Positions 7,550 through 15,537 of a stretch of 43,204 bases of DNA are shown one piece after another. The stretch covers positions 1-43,204 of the forward strand of contig JAAXMC010000101.1 in assembly GCA_013036315.1 (NCBI GenBank), read 5' to 3'. Below the pieces are notes generated by a model that did no database searches, was not told the origin of the DNA, and saw only the letters and a list, made by a program, of their open reading frames with translations. The position numbers and the translations under genes were made by a program. Positions within the stretch are counted from its first letter, which is position 1. Each line of letters opens with the position of its first letter. This stretch comes from Vulcanimicrobiota bacterium. Lineage in GTDB: Bacteria > Vulcanimicrobiota > Vulcanimicrobiia > Vulcanimicrobiales > Vulcanimicrobiaceae.

Positions 7550-8260
7550 GTGCGGCTGCAAAAATATTTGGCGCATGCCGGCGTCGCTTCGCGGCGCGCG
7601 GCCGAAGAGCTGATCGTTGCGGGCAAGGTTCGCGTCAACGGTAAAGTCGTGCGCGAGCTCGGGACGAGCGTCGATGAAACCGCGAAGGTAAGTGTCGACG
7701 GCAAGAGCGTCGCGCTTCCGAAGACGCATACGTACATCGTTTTGAACAAGCCGATCGGAGTGGTGACCACGATGCGCGATCCGGAAGGGCGGCGCACTTT
7801 CAGCGATCTGCTGCCCAAAGGGCTGCCGCGTATCGTCCCCGTCGGCCGGTTGGATTACGATACCGCGGGCGTTTTGCTGCTGACGAACGACGGCGAGTTG
7901 GCGCACGTGCTGACGCATCCGCGTTTCGGTGTGGAGAAGACGTATCGCGCCGTCGTGAAGGGGCAGCTGTCGAAGGACGAGCTCGAGCGGCTGCAGCGCG
8001 GGATGCGGCTGGAAGAGTTCCGCGCATCCGGTGCGCGCGTGAAAGTGGTCGCATCGCCGAGCGATCGAACGGTCTTGGATATTACGATTCACGAAGGACG
8101 CAACCGCCAGGTGCGCCGCATGCTCGAAGCGGTCGGCCATCCGGTGCGCGAGCTGCGCCGGCTGCGCTTCGGCCCGATCGCGCTCGGGACGCTCGCGCCG
8201 GGCCGCAGCCGGCCCGCGACAGCACGGGAACTCGCCCGTTTGCGCGAACTGCTGCGATAG
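7550..8260 (+). CDS. rluB: RsuA/RluB-family rRNA pseudouridine synthase
   Basis: 236 residues. An N-terminal S4 RNA-binding domain ([20 protein letters not shown]) is followed by the synthase domain, with NKPIGVVTT, the catalytic-aspartate motif [18 protein letters not shown], and the family C-terminal [18 protein letters not shown]. RluB modifies 23S rRNA U2605 and RsuA 16S U516 in E. coli; the S4-first form in non-proteobacteria is usually annotated RluB-like. I start at GTG 7550, where homology begins; the longer upstream frame overlaps the lipoprotein. It ends 1 nt before the DAHP synthase. Confidence 0.9.
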   Translation: MRLQKYLAHAGVASRRAAEELIVAGKVRVNGKVVRELGTSVDETAKVSVDGKSVALPKTHTYIVLNKPIGVVTTMRDPEGRRTFSDLLPKGLPRIVPVGRLDYDTAGVLLLTNDGELAHVLTHPRFGVEKTYRAVVKGQLSKDELERLQRGMRLEEFRASGARVKVVASPSDRTVLDITIHEGRNRQVRRMLEAVGHPVRELRRLRFGPIALGTLAPGRSRPATARELARLRELLR

Positions 8261-8261
8261 T

Positions 8262-9125
8262 ATGGATAGGCTGGCGGCTCTTCCGAATACATACAAACTC
8301 GTGCGGCGCGATGCGCGCACGAATCGCACGATCGTGCGGTTGCCGAACGGCGCGAGCTTTGGCGGTGAGGTGCTGGCGATCTGCGCGGGGCCGTGCAGCG
8401 TCGAGTCGCGCGAGCAGATCGAAGCGACCGCCCAAGCCGTCGCCGCGCGCGGCGCCAACGTGCTGCGCGGCGGCGCGTTTAAGCCGCGCACGTCGCCGTA
8501 CGCATTTCAAGGTTTGGGGGCCGAGGGCCTCAAGCTGCTGCGCGATGCGGCCGATCGTTTCGGCATGTCGGTCGTGACCGAGGTGCTCGATCCGCGCGAC
8601 GTGCCGCTGGTCGCGCAGCATGCCGATATGCTGCAAGTCGGCACGCGCAACATGCAGAATTTCACTCTCTTGCGCGAAGTCGGCGACGCGCAAAAACCGG
8701 TCCTGCTCAAACGCGGGCTCTCCGCGACGATCGAAGAGTGGCTGTTGGCGGCAGAATATCTGGCTGTGGCGGGCAACTCCGACGTCGTGCTGTGCGAGCG
8801 CGGGGTGCGTTCGTTCGATTCGTCCACGCGCAATCTGCTCGATCTCGCCGCGGTCCCGCTGGTGCATAGCCTCTCGCATTTACCGGTTATCGTCGACCCG
8901 TCGCACGGAACCGGGCTTGCGAAGCTGGTCGCGCCGATGGCGGCAGCCGGCGTCGCTGCCGGAGCCGACGGTTTGCTCGTCGAGGTGCATCCCGATCCGC
9001 CCGCAGCGGCCTCGGACGGCCCGCAATCGCTGACCTTCGAGCAGTTCGAATCGTTGATGGCCCACCTGCAGTCGGTCGCGGCTGCAGCCGGGCGTCAGCT
9101 GCCGGCCGCCACGTTAGCCGCTTGA
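8262..9125 (+). CDS. aroF: 3-deoxy-7-phosphoheptulonate (DAHP) synthase, type I-beta
   Basis: 287 residues. Catalyses condensation of phosphoenolpyruvate and erythrose-4-phosphate, the first step of the shikimate pathway. Motifs: ICAGPCSVESREQ (about residues 41-53), RGGAFKPRTSPYAFQGLG (PEP and E4P site), QVGTRNMQNF, LLKRG, ERGVRSF, and VDPSHGTG near residue 208 (metal-binding His region). It is of AroF/AroA(I-beta) size without a fused chorismate mutase or an N-terminal ACT-like domain of full length. ATG at 8262 is 1 nt after the pseudouridine synthase stop. Confidence 0.94.
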   Translation: MDRLAALPNTYKLVRRDARTNRTIVRLPNGASFGGEVLAICAGPCSVESREQIEATAQAVAARGANVLRGGAFKPRTSPYAFQGLGAEGLKLLRDAADRFGMSVVTEVLDPRDVPLVAQHADMLQVGTRNMQNFTLLREVGDAQKPVLLKRGLSATIEEWLLAAEYLAVAGNSDVVLCERGVRSFDSSTRNLLDLAAVPLVHSLSHLPVIVDPSHGTGLAKLVAPMAAAGVAAGADGLLVEVHPDPPAAASDGPQSLTFEQFESLMAHLQSVAAAAGRQLPAATLAA

Positions 9126-9229
9126 CCGCTTAGGAGGGGAGCGTCGGCATCCCGCCGCATGGCAAGCGACGAACGTCGTTTGAACTACGTTTATCCGCGG
9201 TATCAAAGGCTACGCTCCGCGGCCTTCAT

Positions 9230-9235
9230 TATAAA
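9230..9235 (+). promoter_or_regulatory. Possible -10 (TATAAA) of the TonB/Exb block
   Basis: TATAAA lies 26 nt before ATG 9262 in the 136-nt gap after aroF. I see no convincing -35. AGGT at 9247-9250 could serve as a weak ribosome-binding site. Otherwise the gap holds nothing I can name. Confidence 0.35.
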
Positions 9236-9261
9236 ACACGATCACGAGGTTAATCGAACGC

Positions 9262-10623
9262 ATGATTCGGATCACCCGCATGTCAGCGGCCGCCGCGGCC
9301 GTTATTCTGTCCGCCGCACTCGTCTCGCCGGCGAAGGCACAATATGCCAACGCCTTTTCGCCCGCTAAGCTGATCCACCAAGCCCAGACGTCTGTGGCCA
9401 TCGCCGGGAACGGCACGGTGGTCATTCAGGTTGAAGTGAATGCGGACGGCAGTCACAAGGTGACGCACATTATTCGTTCGACGAATCCGGCCGACAACGC
9501 CGCCGCGATCGACATTGCGAAAAACTCCACCTATCGGCCGCAACACCGTGGAACGACGCCCGTCACCGGCTTTTACGATTTCACGATCGTCTTCCATGGT
9601 AAAAGCGTTGCTTCAAACGGCAGCATGATTGTGACCGGCGCCTCGGTGTCGATCGACAAATTGATCCACTCCGGAAAGTACAGCCAAGCAAAAGCTGCGG
9701 TGCAGCAGGCGCTTGCGTCCAGGCCGAACGATCCGACGTTTAATCAACAGCTCGCGACGGCGGACTACTTCCTGAGCGACTATCCCGGCGCGGCTGCGGC
9801 CTTCGATAAGGTCTCCAGCATCTCCAAGCCGTTCATGCAGGTTGCGGCGCAATCGTATGCGATGGCGGCCGTAAAACTTTCCCCCACGGATAGCACTTCC
9901 GCCGTTAACTATGCGCAGAAGGCCGTCACGCTGGCGCCCTCGGGTGGGACGTATTACATTTTAGGATCGGCGCAATCGCAAGCCGGTAACGCGACTGCAG
10001 CCATCGCGAATCTGCAGAAGGCGCGCTCGCTGGCGCTGGCCGACCCCAAGACCGATCTAAAGTCGAAGGTGAACATCGACTCCGCGCTGGTTCAGGCGTA
10101 TATCAAGGCAAACGACAACGCCGCGGCGCAGCCGATCGTGAGCGAGATCATGCAACTGGATCCCGGCAATACGACCGTGAAGCGCATGCTCGGGAACCAG
10201 TATCTGGCAACCGGCAACGACGCGTCCAAGGCCGGCAAACACGAAGACGCTCTAAACGACTTCTTAACCGCGACGAAACAGGGCGATAAAGACGTCGCGG
10301 TCACAGGCTACGCGTCTGCAGCGTTGGAAGAAAATGATATCCTCGGTGCTCAGAAAACGCCCGCGGTGCCCAACGATTATCTCACGAAAATGAAGCCCTA
10401 CGCGGACCAGGCGCTGGCTATAAACCCGAACGACGCGCTGGCGAATTATGCGTTCGGCGTAGCCATGGCCGGCGCGTGGATAACGGGCGGAAAAAACAAG
10501 GACGACTTTAAGCGCCAAGCGCTGGATGCGCTCAACAAGGCCAAGGGCGAGGCGCAGGCGCAAGGCAACATGAGCCTTGCGTTCAACATCGACAGCTTCA
10601 TCAAGGCGAACATCCAAAAATGA
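9262..10623 (+). CDS. Exported TonB-C-terminal-like domain plus TPR repeat protein
   Basis: 453 residues. A signal peptide ends near AKA (24-26). Residues about 45-112 (TVVIQVEVNADGSHKV, then AKNSTYRPQ and FYDFTIVF) match the beta-alpha-beta layout of a TonB C-terminal domain, which contacts TonB boxes. There is no TonB-type membrane anchor or proline spacer. The rest is helical TPR-like repeats (about 120-450), e.g. AAVQQALASRPNDPTFN and ALAINPNDALANYAFGV. The protein should be periplasmic. It lies 82 nt upstream of exbB-exbD-exbD-tonB, which suggests it works with that motor as a scaffold or adaptor. Function is inferred. Confidence 0.75.
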   Translation: MIRITRMSAAAAAVILSAALVSPAKAQYANAFSPAKLIHQAQTSVAIAGNGTVVIQVEVNADGSHKVTHIIRSTNPADNAAAIDIAKNSTYRPQHRGTTPVTGFYDFTIVFHGKSVASNGSMIVTGASVSIDKLIHSGKYSQAKAAVQQALASRPNDPTFNQQLATADYFLSDYPGAAAAFDKVSSISKPFMQVAAQSYAMAAVKLSPTDSTSAVNYAQKAVTLAPSGGTYYILGSAQSQAGNATAAIANLQKARSLALADPKTDLKSKVNIDSALVQAYIKANDNAAAQPIVSEIMQLDPGNTTVKRMLGNQYLATGNDASKAGKHEDALNDFLTATKQGDKDVAVTGYASAALEENDILGAQKTPAVPNDYLTKMKPYADQALAINPNDALANYAFGVAMAGAWITGGKNKDDFKRQALDALNKAKGEAQAQGNMSLAFNIDSFIKANIQK

Positions 10624-10705
10624 CGAGGACTTTCCGTAGGCGTAGGCCAATGAGGCGCCTTTCAAAAGCGCACATGCGTACCCGCGGAACGGGAGGACGA
10701 AAATA

Positions 10706-11377
10706 GTGTTTGGCGGTTTCATGGCATTCATGCTAAAGGGCGGCTGGGATATGTGGCTGCTCTTGATCATATCAATAACCGGTTTGGCCGTGGTTATCGA
10801 ACGTTTGTGGTTCTTTGCCCAGCAGCACGGCGATACCAAAGGCCTGCTGAAAGCGATTGGGCAGAAGATTTCTCAAGACGACATCGACGGGGCGATCAAA
10901 GTCTGCCGCAACCAGCGCGGCATGCTTCCCAAGATTCTAGAATTTGGGCTCCTGCGCGGCGAGAAGAACCGCGCCGACATCACCGACGCGCTCTCGATCG
11001 CGCTGATGGAACACCTCAATTCGCTGGAACGCAATCTCGCCATCATCGGTACGATTGCCGTCATTTCGCCGTTCGTCGGTCTGTTCGGAACGGTCTTGGG
11101 CATCATCAAGGCCTTCGACGACATCGCGCTCAAGGGGAATTCGACTCCGTCGGTCGTCGCGGCCGGCGTTTCGGAAGCGCTGATCACAACCGCCAGCGGT
11201 TTGATTATCGCCGTGGTCGCGGTCGTGTTCTTCAACTACTTCAAGAGCCGGATCAAGACGTACAATCAAGAGATGATTGTGGCGGCTAATCAAATGGCGG
11301 AAATGCTCCACTTCCACAACACCGGCGCGCCGATACCGACGGATCTGTACCAACCGACCGGCGCCGCTGGCACGTAA
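10706..11377 (+). CDS. exbB: ExbB/TolQ/MotA-family proton channel protein
   Basis: 223 residues with three predicted membrane segments: one near the N-terminus (WLLLIISITGLAVVIERLWFF) and a C-terminal pair around NLAIIGTIAVISPFVGLFGTVLGIIKAF and ITTASGLIIAVVAVVFFNYF. The conserved G-L-x-GTVxGI segment is clear. ExbB forms the pentameric channel that couples the proton gradient to TonB through ExbD. The GTG start at 10706 has GGGAGG at 10691-10696. Two exbD genes and tonB follow at short spacing. TolQ is an alternative, but the tonB-like gene downstream favours ExbB. Confidence 0.92.
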   Translation: MFGGFMAFMLKGGWDMWLLLIISITGLAVVIERLWFFAQQHGDTKGLLKAIGQKISQDDIDGAIKVCRNQRGMLPKILEFGLLRGEKNRADITDALSIALMEHLNSLERNLAIIGTIAVISPFVGLFGTVLGIIKAFDDIALKGNSTPSVVAAGVSEALITTASGLIIAVVAVVFFNYFKSRIKTYNQEMIVAANQMAEMLHFHNTGAPIPTDLYQPTGAAGT

Positions 11378-11395
11378 CTCAGTAGGAAGCGCGCT

Positions 11396-11806
11396 ATGAG
11401 CTTGCTGTCCGCGAAACAGGACGAAGACGTGATGGCGGAGATCAATATCACGCCCTTTACGGACGTGCTATTAGTGCTGCTGATCATCTTCATGATTCTG
11501 GCGGCGCTGCTCACGCCGCCCGGCTTCGAAAAAGAGCTGCCCAACAACAACAACACCAGCAATCCGACGCCGCCGAAGAAGAACGAAATCGAGGTCCTGG
11601 TCAACAACAAGGGCGTGATCTTCGTCGACGGCGTGAAGACCGACGAAGTCGGCATTTATGCCGTTATGGCGACCGACCGCCTAAAACGCGGCAACAAGCA
11701 CGTTTCGGTCACCGCCGATGCGAAGGCGCCGTACGGCATCATCATCCGGATTCTCGACGCAGCGAGGGACGCGGGCCTCGAAGACGTCGGATTCGTAACT
11801 TCATAA
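11396..11806 (+). CDS. exbD: ExbD/TolR-family protein (first copy)
   Basis: 136 residues: a short cytoplasmic tail, one membrane helix carrying the proton-relay aspartate in NITPFTDVLLVLLIIFMIL, and a periplasmic domain with an asparagine-rich linker followed by EIEVLVNNKGVIFVDG. It partners the ExbB pentamer to drive TonB. ATG 11396 has TAGGAAG just upstream. The spacing to exbB is 18 nt. Confidence 0.92.
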   Translation: MSLLSAKQDEDVMAEINITPFTDVLLVLLIIFMILAALLTPPGFEKELPNNNNTSNPTPPKKNEIEVLVNNKGVIFVDGVKTDEVGIYAVMATDRLKRGNKHVSVTADAKAPYGIIIRILDAARDAGLEDVGFVTS

Positions 11807-11826
11807 CTGGAGAGGTGAGATAACCC

Positions 11827-12240
11827 GTGGCTGTATCCACAGGTCAAGGCGACGAGGAAGTCATGTCGACCATCAACATCACGCCCTTCACGGACGTGCT
11901 GTTGGTACTCCTGATTATCTTCATCATTTTGGCGGCCGTTACCAAAGAGCCGCCGTTGCCGTTGGCACACAACAAACAAAAAGTATTTCCGTCGCAGATC
12001 CTCGTGTTTGTCGACGGTAAGAATAACATCACGATCGGCTCAAACGTCGTGACCATTCAAGATGCCAAGGCCGCGTTTGCCGATCTTCAAGCCAATACGG
12101 GCGGCCATTTCAAGACCGTCATCATCAAGGCCGATCCCAAGTCGAGCTATGGAACGATTTTGCAAGTCATGGATGCCGCCAAATCGCAGAACTTGACGGA
12201 GTTCGGCTTAGCTAATAAACCCGAGGGAAGCAAGACCTAG
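11827..12240 (+). CDS. exbD: ExbD/TolR-family protein (second copy)
   Basis: 137 residues, clearly paralogous to the gene before it: the membrane segment NITPFTDVLLVLLIIFIIL is nearly identical and keeps the aspartate, while the periplasmic domains have diverged (here FPSQILVFVDGKNNITIGSN). Two ExbDs may form a heterodimer in the channel or serve different TonB-like partners. GTG 11827 follows GAGAGG. Its stop overlaps the tonB GTG by 1 nt. Confidence 0.9.
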   Translation: MAVSTGQGDEEVMSTINITPFTDVLLVLLIIFIILAAVTKEPPLPLAHNKQKVFPSQILVFVDGKNNITIGSNVVTIQDAKAAFADLQANTGGHFKTVIIKADPKSSYGTILQVMDAAKSQNLTEFGLANKPEGSKT

Positions 12241-12956
12241 TGCCCCATCAGATGATCACCGGGGGTGGACGCGTACGCAGCTTCATCGGCTGGGCGTTTG
12301 TGATCGCCCTTGGCGTTCATCTTGTTTTCGCAGGCTTCTTCCCCAAGTTGAAATCATACAACGAAGACCAGCAAGTTGAAAAAGTCTCGGTCACCAAGAA
12401 GATCGTCGTAAAGGTGCCGACTCCGCCGCCGCCTACGCCGACGCCGCCGCCCACTCCGACGCCGCCGCCCAACGCTACGGCGCCGCCGCAGGCTAAGCCG
12501 CAGCCGCAGCTCAAAGTTAACGTGCCGAAAACAACGAGCAACAGTTCGAACTCGAGCACGAACAATCGTTACGTTCCGCCCAGGAACGGTTCGGAAAACG
12601 GAGTTCCATCGGGCCAGGGCACGGCCGCGCCCCACCCGCCGGCTCCCGTCGGAACCCCGAAACCTGCCTGTAGGAATCCGTATATGGATGCGACCGTCGT
12701 TCAGCAAGTTTCGCCCGATTATCCCGAAACCGCGCGCGAGCTGGGCCTCGGTCAAGTAACGGTGCAAGTAAAAGTGACGGTCAGCCCTAGCGGCAGCCTC
12801 GTCGGTACGTCGATTTTCCAAAGCGGCGGCAACATGTCGCTCGACCAAGCCGCGCTCTCGGCGGCGCGACAGTCCACATATTCGGCGAAGGTCGTGAACT
12901 GCGAAGCGGTAACGGGCGACTACCTGTTTAAGGTTACGTTCGACCCGAACCAGTAA
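12240..12956 (+). CDS. tonB: TonB-family energy transducer
   Basis: 238 residues: one N-terminal membrane anchor (about 14-34, FIGWAFVIALGVHLVFAGFF, with the His/Ser-type TonB anchor layout), a periplasm-spanning proline spacer made of TPPP/PTP units (about 59-85), a serine/asparagine-rich linker, and a TonB C-terminal domain (about 150-238) with VSPDYPETARELGLGQVTVQ, VSPSGSLVG and DQAALSAARQSTYSAK. TonB carries proton-gradient energy from ExbBD to outer-membrane transporters, implying an outer membrane. Two cysteines flank the C-terminal domain (KPACRNP, VVNCEA). GTG 12240 overlaps exbD by 1 nt; ATG 12252 is an alternative. Confidence 0.9.
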   Translation: MPHQMITGGGRVRSFIGWAFVIALGVHLVFAGFFPKLKSYNEDQQVEKVSVTKKIVVKVPTPPPPTPTPPPTPTPPPNATAPPQAKPQPQLKVNVPKTTSNSSNSSTNNRYVPPRNGSENGVPSGQGTAAPHPPAPVGTPKPACRNPYMDATVVQQVSPDYPETARELGLGQVTVQVKVTVSPSGSLVGTSIFQSGGNMSLDQAALSAARQSTYSAKVVNCEAVTGDYLFKVTFDPNQ

Positions 12957-13579
12957 TTAAAACCCGCAAAATTCTCCTCGCCGCGCTGGCGATCTCGATC
13001 CTCCTTCATTTGATCCTGGCAATCTATTGGTATTCGCCGTACACGCATTCGCAGTCCGAAGAGCAGATCTCAAACGTGCGCGTCGTGCAAATTGTGCGCC
13101 GCACGCCGGCGCCGGCGCAAACCCCTGCGCCCAAACCGTTGCAAACGGCGCGTCCGCTCGTTTCGAAGTCACGCTCGCATATCGCATTGCCGCATGTGAC
13201 TTCGCGCGGAGGAAAGAACGCGGGCGGCCCGCCGCCGGCCGTCGCCGCGCAAACACCGCGGCCGATCGCCACCGCCGCGATCTCCACGGCGGGCTGCGTT
13301 CGCCCGAATGCAACGCCGGGGGTCAGCGCAACACCTGACGTTGCGGAGATTGCCGTCGCGGCACGCGCGAGCCGCGTAAGCGGTATCGCCGCGATCGACG
13401 TATCGCTCGATCCTTCGGGCAACGTCACGGACGCAAAGGTTGCGCGCTCGACCGGCAACGACGGCTTGGACGCAAGCGCGATGGCGATGGCCCGCAAAGC
13501 GAGCTATACGCCGCAGTACGTGCGATGCAAAGGCATCGCCGCAACGTATACGTTTACGGTGAGGTTTGTGGCTTGGTGA
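12956..13579 (+). CDS. Second TonB-like protein, probable ATT start
   Basis: About 207 residues. The frame opens just after tonB and encodes KTRKILLAALAISILLHLIL, an ideal basic-then-hydrophobic membrane anchor, but no ATG, GTG or TTG precedes it. The best start is ATT at 12956-12958, overlapping the tonB TAA by 1 nt. The first usual start, TTG 13010, would cut the helix in half. Then come a proline/alanine spacer and a TonB C-terminal-like domain (about 130-207: AAIDVSLDPSGNVTDAKV, DASAMAMARKASYTPQ, YTFTVRFV). It shares the cysteine pair of the upstream TonB (AGCVRP, YVRCKG). It probably shares the ExbBD motor. Confidence 0.75.
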   Translation: MKTRKILLAALAISILLHLILAIYWYSPYTHSQSEEQISNVRVVQIVRRTPAPAQTPAPKPLQTARPLVSKSRSHIALPHVTSRGGKNAGGPPPAVAAQTPRPIATAAISTAGCVRPNATPGVSATPDVAEIAVAARASRVSGIAAIDVSLDPSGNVTDAKVARSTGNDGLDASAMAMARKASYTPQYVRCKGIAATYTFTVRFVAW

Positions 13580-13583
13580 GCGT

Positions 13584-14441
13584 ATGACCTTCCTCCAAGC
13601 GATGGCCCTCGCACTGTTGCAAGGCGTAAGCGAACTCTTCCCGATCAGCAGCCTGGGGCAGACGATTCTGATTCCGGCGCTGCTGCATTGGCATTTCAAT
13701 CGCTCGGACCCGTCGTTTCTGGCATTCGTAACGGTGCTGCATTTGGGAACGGCGGTAGCGCTGGTCGTTTACTATCGAACGACGTGGCTGCGGATCGTGC
13801 GCGCGTTTTTCGCCAGCGTCATGCGCGGAAAGATCGGCGGCGATTCTAACGAGAAGCTGGCGTGGCTGCTGATCGTCGGAACGGTTCCGGTCGGCATACT
13901 CGGTGTGCTGCTCAAGGATACGGTGCAGAAATTCTTCGGAAGCGCCGAGGTGGCGGCGTTATTCCTGATGTTGAATGCGGGCGTCATGTTTCTGGGCGAG
14001 TGGCTGCGCAAGCGACAGAAGAAGCAGTTGGGCCGGGCGGACAAACCGGTGGCGTCGCTCTCGTGGGCGCAAAGCGCCGGCATCGGCGTCGGGCAAGCGC
14101 TGGCGCTGTTTCCCGGGATATCGCGGTCGGGCGCCTCGATGGTCGCCGGTTTGATCTGCGATTTGGATCATGAGGACGCCGCGCAATATTCGTTCCTGCT
14201 GGCAACACCGGTGATTCTGGCCGCCGGGCTGTTCGAGATTGGAGACTTAACCGGACCGGGAAGTCACCGTGTGCTCGTCCAAGCGGTTATCGGCGGAGTT
14301 CTCGCCGGAATAGCCGCGTACGCTTCGGTAGCTTTCTTAGTCCGTTATTTTCGCCGCAACGATCTCCGTCCGTTCGGCTGGTACTGCTTGGTTTTCGGCG
14401 CGGCCTGTTTCACACTCGCACGCTTAGGAGTGATTCATTGA
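13584..14441 (+). CDS. uppP: Undecaprenyl-diphosphatase UppP/BacA, unusual active-site residues
   Basis: 285 residues, polytopic. UppP dephosphorylates undecaprenyl pyrophosphate to recycle the peptidoglycan lipid carrier and confers bacitracin tolerance. The first motif is present as QGVSELFPISSLGQ (residues 13-26), with both acidic-motif positions kept, but the usual His of SSxGH is Gln26. The second motif PGxSRSxxT appears as PGISRSGAS (177-185), with Ser replacing Thr. The fold and length fit the family. ATG 13584 lies 4 nt after the TonB-like stop. The small gene that follows overlaps it by 4 nt. Confidence 0.9.
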   Translation: MTFLQAMALALLQGVSELFPISSLGQTILIPALLHWHFNRSDPSFLAFVTVLHLGTAVALVVYYRTTWLRIVRAFFASVMRGKIGGDSNEKLAWLLIVGTVPVGILGVLLKDTVQKFFGSAEVAALFLMLNAGVMFLGEWLRKRQKKQLGRADKPVASLSWAQSAGIGVGQALALFPGISRSGASMVAGLICDLDHEDAAQYSFLLATPVILAAGLFEIGDLTGPGSHRVLVQAVIGGVLAGIAAYASVAFLVRYFRRNDLRPFGWYCLVFGAACFTLARLGVIH

Positions 14442-14623
14442 AAGTTCTCGCAATTGTTCTGTTCGTCGTCTTTGTGGTGGCCGCGGTGCTGGCATTTACG
14501 GGCGCCGCGCATTTCTCGCACCTGCTCGGCTTCGACGGCCAGCGGCACGTCAAGCACGGCATCGTCTACGCGGTGCTTGCCGTTTTAAGCTTGCTTTGGA
14601 TGCGCATGGCTCCGGCCAGGTAA
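14438..14623 (+). CDS. Small two-helix membrane protein
   Basis: 61 residues: two hydrophobic stretches (about 3-22, VLAIVLFVVFVVAAVLAFTG, and 43-56, IVYAVLAVLSLLWM) joined by a short soluble loop with HVKHG. I do not recognise a named family. The TTG at 14438 overlaps the uppP stop by 4 nt (TTGA), and moaC follows immediately, so it is very likely translated within this operon. Function unknown; a uppP accessory role is only a guess from position. Confidence 0.65.
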   Translation: MKVLAIVLFVVFVVAAVLAFTGAAHFSHLLGFDGQRHVKHGIVYAVLAVLSLLWMRMAPAR

Positions 14624-15058
14624 ATGCAGCACTTCGGCCCCGGCGGCGATCTGAAGATGGTCGACGTTTCGCATAAGGATCACACGGTGCGAACCGCGCG
14701 CGCGCAAGCTCGCGTGCGCCTGGGAGCCGAAGCAGCCAAGGCTTTACGCGACGCGACGCTTGCAAAGGGAGACGCGCTGGTTGCCGCGCAGCTCGCCGGC
14801 GTGATGGCTGCGAAGCAAACGCCCGCCCTGATCCCGCTCGCGCATGCCATTCCGCTGGGCGCCGTCAACGTCGAGTTTACGTGGGACGGCGACGTGCTGG
14901 GCATCGAAGCCGTCGCGCGCACTACGGCGCAGACGGGCGTTGAGATGGAAGCCATGGTTGCCGCGGCGATTGCCGCCTTGACGATCTACGACATGACCAA
15001 AGGCATCGAAAAGGGCATCACGATCGAGTCGGTGCGCCTATTGGAAAAAACCAAGTGA
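14624..15058 (+). CDS. moaC: Cyclic pyranopterin monophosphate synthase MoaC
   Basis: 144 residues. With MoaA it converts GTP-derived 3',8-cyclo-dihydro-GTP to cyclic pyranopterin monophosphate in molybdenum cofactor synthesis. Signatures: MVDVSHKDHTVRTA near the start, KGDALVAAQLAGVMAAK, the LIPLAHAIPL substrate loop, TGVEMEAMVA and YDMTKGIEKG with the catalytic lysine region. The mog-type gene follows with a 4-nt overlap. No moaA is present in the window. Confidence 0.95.
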   Translation: MQHFGPGGDLKMVDVSHKDHTVRTARAQARVRLGAEAAKALRDATLAKGDALVAAQLAGVMAAKQTPALIPLAHAIPLGAVNVEFTWDGDVLGIEAVARTTAQTGVEMEAMVAAAIAALTIYDMTKGIEKGITIESVRLLEKTK

Positions 15059-15531
15059 AAACGGCGCTGATCGTCCTCTCCGATCGCGCGGCATCGGGGG
15101 AACGCCCGGATGCGTGCATTCCGATCATGCGCGAGCGCTTGGGAGCCGAGTATCAGATCGTCCGAGAAACCGTGCTGCCGGACGACGCCGGCGCGCTGCA
15201 AGCCGAGCTGATCGATCTGTGCGATTCCGGCAAGGCGTCGCTGGTGCTGACGAGCGGAGGAACGGGCCTCTCTCCGCGCGATCGCACGCCGCAAGCCACC
15301 GCTGCAATTCTCGATTATGAAGTGCCGGGCATCGCGGAAGCGATCCGCGCCGCCTCGATCGCGATCGTTCCAACCGCGATGCTCTCCCGGGCAATGGCGG
15401 GTGTGCGGCACCGCACGCTTATCGTCAATCTTCCGGGAAGCCCGAAAGCGGTCGCCGAGACGCTCGGCGTGGTATTGCCCATTCTGCCGCACGCGATAAA
15501 GCAATTGAACGGAGAAACCGACCACGGGTAA
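15055..15531 (+). CDS. mog: Molybdopterin adenylyltransferase (MoaB/Mog family)
   Basis: 158 residues of the MoCF_biosynth fold, which adenylates molybdopterin before metal insertion. Visible: ALIVLSDRAASGERPDAC at the N-terminus, the TSGGTGLSPRDRTP nucleotide-binding loop (about 65-78), and the C-terminal LIVNLPGSPKAVAE. GTG 15055 overlaps moaC by GTGA, indicating coupled translation. MoaB and Mog cannot be separated by sequence alone here. Confidence 0.92.
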   Translation: MKTALIVLSDRAASGERPDACIPIMRERLGAEYQIVRETVLPDDAGALQAELIDLCDSGKASLVLTSGGTGLSPRDRTPQATAAILDYEVPGIAEAIRAASIAIVPTAMLSRAMAGVRHRTLIVNLPGSPKAVAETLGVVLPILPHAIKQLNGETDHG

Positions 15532-15537
15532 GCAGCG

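Noticed and set aside
9171-9186. Second LexA-like site CGAACGTCGTTTG
   Set aside because: The half-sites are only 3 nt apart and one is imperfect, so it does not fit the 4-nt spacing.
9159-9368. 69-residue ORF between aroF and the TPR gene
   Set aside because: It overlaps the signal peptide of the real gene in another frame and has no domain.
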